Shown here piece by piece: positions 59,035 through 64,000 of a stretch of 64,000 nucleotides of DNA (the first letter of the stretch is position 1; each line of letters starts with the position of its first letter). Made by a program: the position numbers and the translations under genes. Source of the DNA: Ziziphus jujuba (taxonomy: Eukaryota; Streptophyta; Magnoliopsida; Rosales; Rhamnaceae); contig NC_083383.1 of the NCBI RefSeq assembly GCF_031755915.1, forward strand, positions 29,449,501 through 29,513,500, given 5' to 3'. The notes beneath the pieces were generated by a model, which saw nothing but the letters and a program-made list of their open reading frames with translations, ran no database searches and was not told where the DNA came from.

Positions 59035-59460
59035 GCATGAATCGAAAACTATATATGATGTGAATACCAACTATATAAAAGCATGAATTGAAAACTATAT
59101 ATGATGTGGATACCAACTCTATATTATTGTTTTTATTCAATTATTTTTATTTACAGTGACGCAGCCTCACAACCCAAACCAGGCCCGCGCGCCGCCACCC
59201 CCCCCCCCCCCCCCCCCCCCCGGGGAAAAAACCAAAAGCCAATACTATATATGATGTGAATACCAACTCTATATTATTGTTTTTATTCAATTATTTTTAT
59301 TTACAGTGACGCAGCCCCACAAATGAAGCTGGCCTTTATAATTGATTTGTGAAGTCAATAAAATTATCAAAGCATGAATTGAAAACTACATATGATATGA
59401 ATACCAACCATATAGTCTTGTTTTTATTTAATTATTTTTATTTACAGAGCGCAGCCGGCA
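59035..59460. repeat. Promoter-proximal tandem repeats upstream of the P450, with a C24 run
   Basis: Three copies (about 59,095-59,172, 59,244-59,321 and 59,384-59,457, plus a partial one at 59,035) of a unit with ATATGATGTGAATACCAAC ... TTATTTTTATTTACAG(TGAC)GCAGCC, spaced 149 and 140 bp. Between copies 1 and 2 lies a run of 24 C (59,198-59,221) in an unusual GC-rich context followed by GGGG. They sit 110-530 bp upstream of the P450 start and so lie in its promoter. The C run may be an assembly or sequencing artefact. Confidence 0.75.
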
Positions 59461-59565
59461 GACCCGACCGCCTCCCCCAATAAAGCAGCCAAAGAGCCAA
59501 TAAAAAGGCAGGGTATAGAAACACACTCACAAATGAATTAGCAAAGAACACCCCATTAGGAGAAA
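59461..59565 (+). promoter_or_regulatory. Probable core promoter and 5' UTR of the P450 gene
   Basis: A/T-rich TATA-like words occur in AATAAAAAGG (~59,499) and GGGTATAGAAAC (~59,511), 50-65 bp before the ATG. The start context is AGGAGAAAATGGAC. Assignment is by position only; no transcript evidence. Confidence 0.35.
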
Positions 59566-61507
59566 ATGGACTTGTTCATTCTTTCTCTTCCTCTCTTTGC
59601 TATTGCTCTCTACTATCTCTATTGTGCTTGGAAACCCAGAAATTCCAATACAAATAATGAAAAGCTTCTTTCTCTACCACCGGGTCCGAAATGTTGGCCT
59701 ATCATCGGCGATAACCTTAACTATATTTTCGGATCCCAAAAGGGTGGTCAGGATAAATTCTTCGAACAAAGGACCAACAGCTACTCTCACAAGCTCTTCA
59801 AGACGAAGTTGTTCAATGAAGATATGCTCTTCTTCTGCACCGCAGAGGGAAATAAGTTCGTCTTCTCCAACGAGAACAAGCTTGTTAAATCATGGTTTCC
59901 GAAAACCTTCGAGAAAATCTTCGCCGCCCCCAACAGTTCGTCGGTGATAAGGGACGAAATAAAAATATTCCGCAAAGTTGTTGTCCAATTTCTCAAGCCT
60001 GAGTCGCTGAAAAATTATGTGGATATCATAGACTACGAGACCCAGAAGCACTTGAAGACGTGCTGGGACGGCAAAAAAGAACTAACGGTGTTCCCGCTGA
60101 TGATTAGCTACACCATCGGATTAGGTTTTCGACTCTTCTTGAACACCGAGATCGACCCGAAAGAAAAAGAAATACTTGATCACCAATTTCATGATGTTTC
60201 CCGTGGGTTTTTTCCGGTGTTTCCTTTTGATCTTCGCGGAACGAAACTTAATGTAGCCATCAAAGCAGCCAAGCAGATCACCAAAGTTGTTGAGAAGATA
60301 GTAAAGCAAAGGAGGAAAGAGATTTTGGAAAACAAGGCCGCCTTTGAGGATGCTCATGACGTTTTAACCTACTTGCTCATGGAGGCCAACGGCATCTTAT
60401 TTAAAAACGACTACGACATTGCCAAGAAACTGTATGGCTTTGTCAATGGTGCAAATGGAAGTTCAAGCGCTTTGATTTCTTCTATCATGTTCTATCTTGC
60501 AGATCTTCCTCATGTTTACGACCGGGTTCGCCAAGGTAAATTTTATTTTATTACTCTGCACATTTTCGTCTAGCTAATGCTAAACATCTCACATCCAATT
60601 ATATGTAATTTGGATGGAAATATTTCATAAAGTATGTATAATTGTGTATCCTATATATATATATATATATGTTGTGGAAATCATAAATTCATAACCATGC
60701 TCTTGATTAATTCCATGTATATAAATATATAATAAAAATAATGACAGAGCAAATGGAGATTGCAAATTCAAAAGCACCAGGAGAGCTGTTGAACTGGGGG
60801 GATATACAAAAGATGAAGTATACTTGGAATGTGGCATGTGAGGTTATGAGACTGGCTCCACCCATTCAAGGAAGTTTCAGAGAGGTCCTTACTGACTTTG
60901 TCTATGATGGATTTCGTATCCCAAAAGGATTCAAGGTGATAAGATTTTGTGACTAAATTAACCTCATAATTACGAGAATGGTTATTATATGACAATTAAA
61001 CATAGACATGCTCCATGTGTTTCCATATTTTTCTTGAACGTTCAATTGTAATCATATGAAAAAGTGGATATTTTTAGAAAATTAATTAAATTGTTACATA
61101 ATATATAAATCCTATTGATGATTCTCAACAATAATAACGAATATATAGTATCCTTTTATAATTATATATGACTAATATTTATGATAATTTTGATGTTGGT
61201 ATATATGTAGATACACTTAAACGCCTTTGCAACACATAAAAACCCGAAATACTTTCCAGATCCGGACAAGTTTGACCCATCCAGGTTTGAAGGAAATGAA
61301 CCAGTTCCATTTTCATACATCCCATTTGGAGGAGGACCTCGAATGTGTCCCGGAAAAGAGTATGGTCGTTTGAATGTACTGGTTTTCATGCATAATATAG
61401 TCAAAACTTACAGATGGGAAAAGGTGATCACGGACGAGAAAATTACAGCCAACCCACATTCAGCTCCCAGCAAAGGCCTTCCTATTCGCCTTTATCCGAT
61501 CAATTAA
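59566..61507 (+). CDS. CYP716: Cytochrome P450, CYP716-type, complete three-exon gene
   Basis: Exons 59,566-60,535, 60,748-60,935 and 61,211-61,507 (introns GT-AG, phases 1 and 0) encode 484 residues, the usual CYP716 length. An N-terminal membrane anchor (about residues 2-22) and the proline hinge LPPGP (37-41) place it on the ER. ExxR is EVMR (355-358), the PERF-type motif is FDPSRF (407-412), and the haem loop [12 protein letters not shown] has Cys432. [16 protein letters not shown] and [12 protein letters not shown] are CYP716 hallmarks; this family oxidises triterpenes such as beta-amyrin with a reductase partner. Odd: the I-helix reads NGANGSSS (294-301) where relatives have GGHDTASS, so the acid-threonine pair is Asn-Gly. 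No frame break is visible. It may be active with altered chemistry or be functionally lost. Confidence 0.9.
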
Positions 61508-62000
61508 AAATCATAATTCTGCATTTGGAATCGTCAAGTTGCTAGCATGCAGGACAACTTATATATGCTCATGTGTTTCCAGATTTTTCTTGAACGTGTT
61601 TATTTAATGCTAATAACATATTTATGCACTTCTGTATTTTTTTTCAAAAAAGTTTATTTAAGTGGGTTGTCCCGCGTGGTGGCGACTGATAAATGCAATA
61701 GTTCAAATTAATTATTAGTGCTCGATGGCTTGATGTTATTTTATGTGAAATTACAAGAATACCCCTCTTAGTTGAATCTATATACACGCCGATCATAGCA
61801 CAAATTGTGTATTGTTCGATACATGTTTATTGTGAGAGTTTTGAACTTTGGATCTCCAAACCATATACTTTGACTTACAAAACGTTTTGCACTTGTATTA
61901 AATTACGTGACCTGTAAATTAAAATATAATACCACATTAATTAAGAACATATATATATATATATATATATTTGTCGACGATAATTAACCAGCTATTTTTT
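61508..62000. repeat. 3' flank shared with P450 copy 2
   Basis: Closely similar to 2,374-2,895 (for example GTGGTGGCGACTGATAAATG), ending around a (TA)n run (61,946-61,970). It probably includes the 3' UTR of the P450; no clear AATAAA within 100 bp was identified. A phrase near TTTCCAGATTTTTCTTGAAC (~61,581) is also found in intron 2 (~61,020). Confidence 0.65.
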
Positions 62001-63398
62001 TTTTGGTTGTAGATATAAAAGTGTGTTTCATGTGCATGTTGAACTTTAGGTTATATCTATAATTTAAGGGAGATTTTATTGGATTTCTCATAATAAAAAA
62101 TTGAATAGAAAATTACAAAAATAAATACCAAATAAGGAAGAAAATTGAAAAAATAAAATAAAATTTACAAGGAGGTTTTTACAAATGAAATTCCGCAATT
62201 TTGTTTAAATATTATGCCATTTAATATTTTTATTGAAAAAAATAAACATTAAAAGTGGATTAATAACTTTTCTTGGACAATTGTCCATATTTAATCCACT
62301 TGTAGAAAACCAAACGAAGTCAAAACGGACCCCACATATACAATATTTGATGGTATGAAAAATATCCATTTTATTTTTTAAATTTAGCAACATATAAAAA
62401 ATATACATTTATTTAACCATATTATCATTTGAAATTGTAACTAACTTACTGCAAAACTTTTTTTTTTTAACATTACCCATTAATTATATATGGTTTCCCA
62501 TATTAAAATTAAATTATAATAACACTAAATTCAATACAGAATTTAACATATTAACATACAATAAATTAACATTAAATGAAAAGAAACGAATTCTACTAAC
62601 ACTAGAATCTAAAAATTACGATTCGATAATTTAAAAAATTAATATAATAAAAAAATTAAAAGAAATCGAATTCTAATAACATTAAATTCTAAAATACAAT
62701 ATTGTAGTTACACACACGTATATAGTCATAAATTAACCCGATCAAAATAAACATAGTTATAAATGATAAGTAATTAATTAAAAAAAAATAGTTGACAATA
62801 ACATGCTATTCACTTGTAAACAAAGAAAAAAAAAACAAAAAACAAAAAACAAAAACAAAAGCATTAAAAACAGCACCTGCTTTCCTTGTGTATATGGATT
62901 AATTGAAAGGAAAAAACAAAAAAATAATAGAAAACTTAAACTATAAGAAAATTGGACTGGGGTGCTATGGCATCCTAAGTCCAATCCTCAAGTCCAATTG
63001 ACACTCCACATTTGACAGGACCTACCTGGCAAACTCTCATAAATAATGTATCATACTATATACTTAGTGCTGCCAAATGGTGTATTATATCTCGAACCAT
63101 CATTGGCAGTAACACAACCCAAAAAAAAAAACCCATAAACATAAACAAAAACCATGGAATGAACCTAAATCATGACCCTTAACATTCTAAAGGCATCATG
63201 GCTAGAAATAAACCATGGGAGTAATCCATCTTAGGATCCTTAACCTTCCAAAGGCTTCGTGGCAATAAAGAAACCATAAGAAGAACCCATCTCACAACCT
63301 TTAACATTCTAAATGTATTATGGCAACCCAATTCAGTAATAATATAATAACATAACTTAGCACCAAGTACTATATGGTACAATAATTAAAATACAGTA
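62001..63398. other. AT-rich intergenic sequence
   Basis: No gene supported. It contains A-rich runs (62,820-62,860, 63,120-63,130) and three loose copies of an AACATTCTAAAGGCATCATGGC-like phrase (63,180-63,320). Minus-strand frames here are low-complexity. Confidence 0.45.
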
Positions 63399-63800
63399 TG
63401 TAACAGCCCAGACTACCTGCATGCGATATTGTCCTCTTTGGGCCTGGAGAATCCTCTTACAACCTAGCCTTCAAGGTTTTGTCAAAACGCTTTGCAAGGG
63501 AAAAGTATTCACACCACCTTATAAGGCATGTTTTGTTCCCCTTTCCAACCGATGTGGGACTTCACAATCCTCCCCCTTGGGGCTCAACGTCGTCGCTAGT
63601 ACACCGATCCTGGTACTGGCTCTGATACCAATTGTAATAGCCCAGACCACCCGCATGCGATATTGTCCTCTTTGAGCCTGGAGAATCCTCTTACAACCCA
63701 ACCTTCAAGCTTTTGTCAAAATGCATCGCAAGGGAAATGTATCCACACCACCTTATAAGGCGTGTTTTGTTCTCCTTTCCAACCGATGTGGGACTTCACA
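63399..63800 (-). mobile_element. Complete TRIM retrotransposon, 402 bp
   Basis: Two 168-bp LTRs (63,399-63,566 and 63,633-63,800) flank a 66-bp internal region. On the minus strand the primer site TGGTATCAGAGCC lies next to the right LTR and a CCAAGGGGGAGGAT tract next to the left LTR. A perfect 5-bp duplication CAGTA flanks it (63,394-63,398; 63,801-63,805). Same family as 44,722-45,117 and the TRIM part at 26,759. It has no coding capacity; the 60-84-codon frames across it are incidental. Confidence 0.93.
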
Positions 63801-64000
63801 CAGTATTCATAAAACAATGTTTCCATGATCATACTTTTCCACTTTTCTAAACAATACTAAACCATAAGCATAATTTAATATTCAAATCCGATAGTTTATT
63901 TAAATATTCTAAAAGTTCCAACTTACCATTTCATGTCAAAATATAAATATAACAGTGAAATATATATCACCATAAATCATTTTAAGTACTTTGAAATGCA
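63801..64000. other. AT-rich sequence to window end
   Basis: Only 200 bp, beginning with the right TSD copy of the TRIM; nothing recognised. Confidence 0.4.

Overview
This window is plant nuclear DNA, most likely from a eudicot with a repeat-rich genome. The evidence is an AT-rich background, spliced genes with GT-AG introns, a CYP716-type cytochrome P450, a plant complex I (NDUFB8-type) gene fragment, and plant transposable elements of almost every class (Ty3/gypsy and Ty1/copia LTR elements, TRIMs, MULE, CACTA, hAT and other MITEs). I saw no prokaryotic genes, CRISPR arrays, rRNA or tRNA genes.

Layout. Positions 1-2.9 kb hold the last exon of a P450 whose 5' exons lie off the left edge, a fragment of an NDUFB8-like gene on the minus strand, and a broken exon 3 of a second P450 copy. 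A 523-bp hAT MITE follows at 3 kb. From 3.5 to 10.6 kb there is mostly unassigned AT-rich sequence, with a possible organelle-derived block (5.75-6.6 kb) and a long imperfect foldback (8.63-8.94 kb). From 10.6 to 26.7 kb lies a decayed Mutator-like (MULE) region: a MURA transposase pseudogene (+), an array of ~490-507 bp dimeric repeats, and a DUF1985-type (Ulp1-associated) gene relic (-). Three ~3-kb gypsy-type solo LTRs split it (A nested inside B, and C). At 26.76-30.5 kb a TRIM and a gypsy 3' end form one chimeric structure inside a single target-site duplication (TSD). From 30.5 to 37.2 kb the sequence is AT-rich with two unrecognised ORFs. Another decayed LTR (H) occupies 37.2-40.8 kb, followed by a MITE. 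From 41.3 to 54.6 kb there is a stack of nested elements: a + strand copia relic was invaded by a minus-strand, internally deleted copia, by an intact TRIM and by a 9.2-kb CACTA element that carries both a TNP2 transposase and a Ulp1-like protease gene. A solo LTR (I) lies at 55.9-58.8 kb, and then comes the one complete host gene, a three-exon P450 (59,566-61,507). An intact TRIM lies at 63.4-63.8 kb.

How it fits together. The host content is a local CYP716 array (at least three copies, one complete in this window). Its members are now separated by about 57 kb of nested transposons. CYP716 enzymes usually oxidise triterpene scaffolds at the endoplasmic reticulum. The complete copy here lacks the usual acid-threonine pair of the I-helix, so its chemistry is uncertain. 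Several nested insertions can be ordered from their TSDs, because removing the insert and one TSD copy restores the host element's reading frame.
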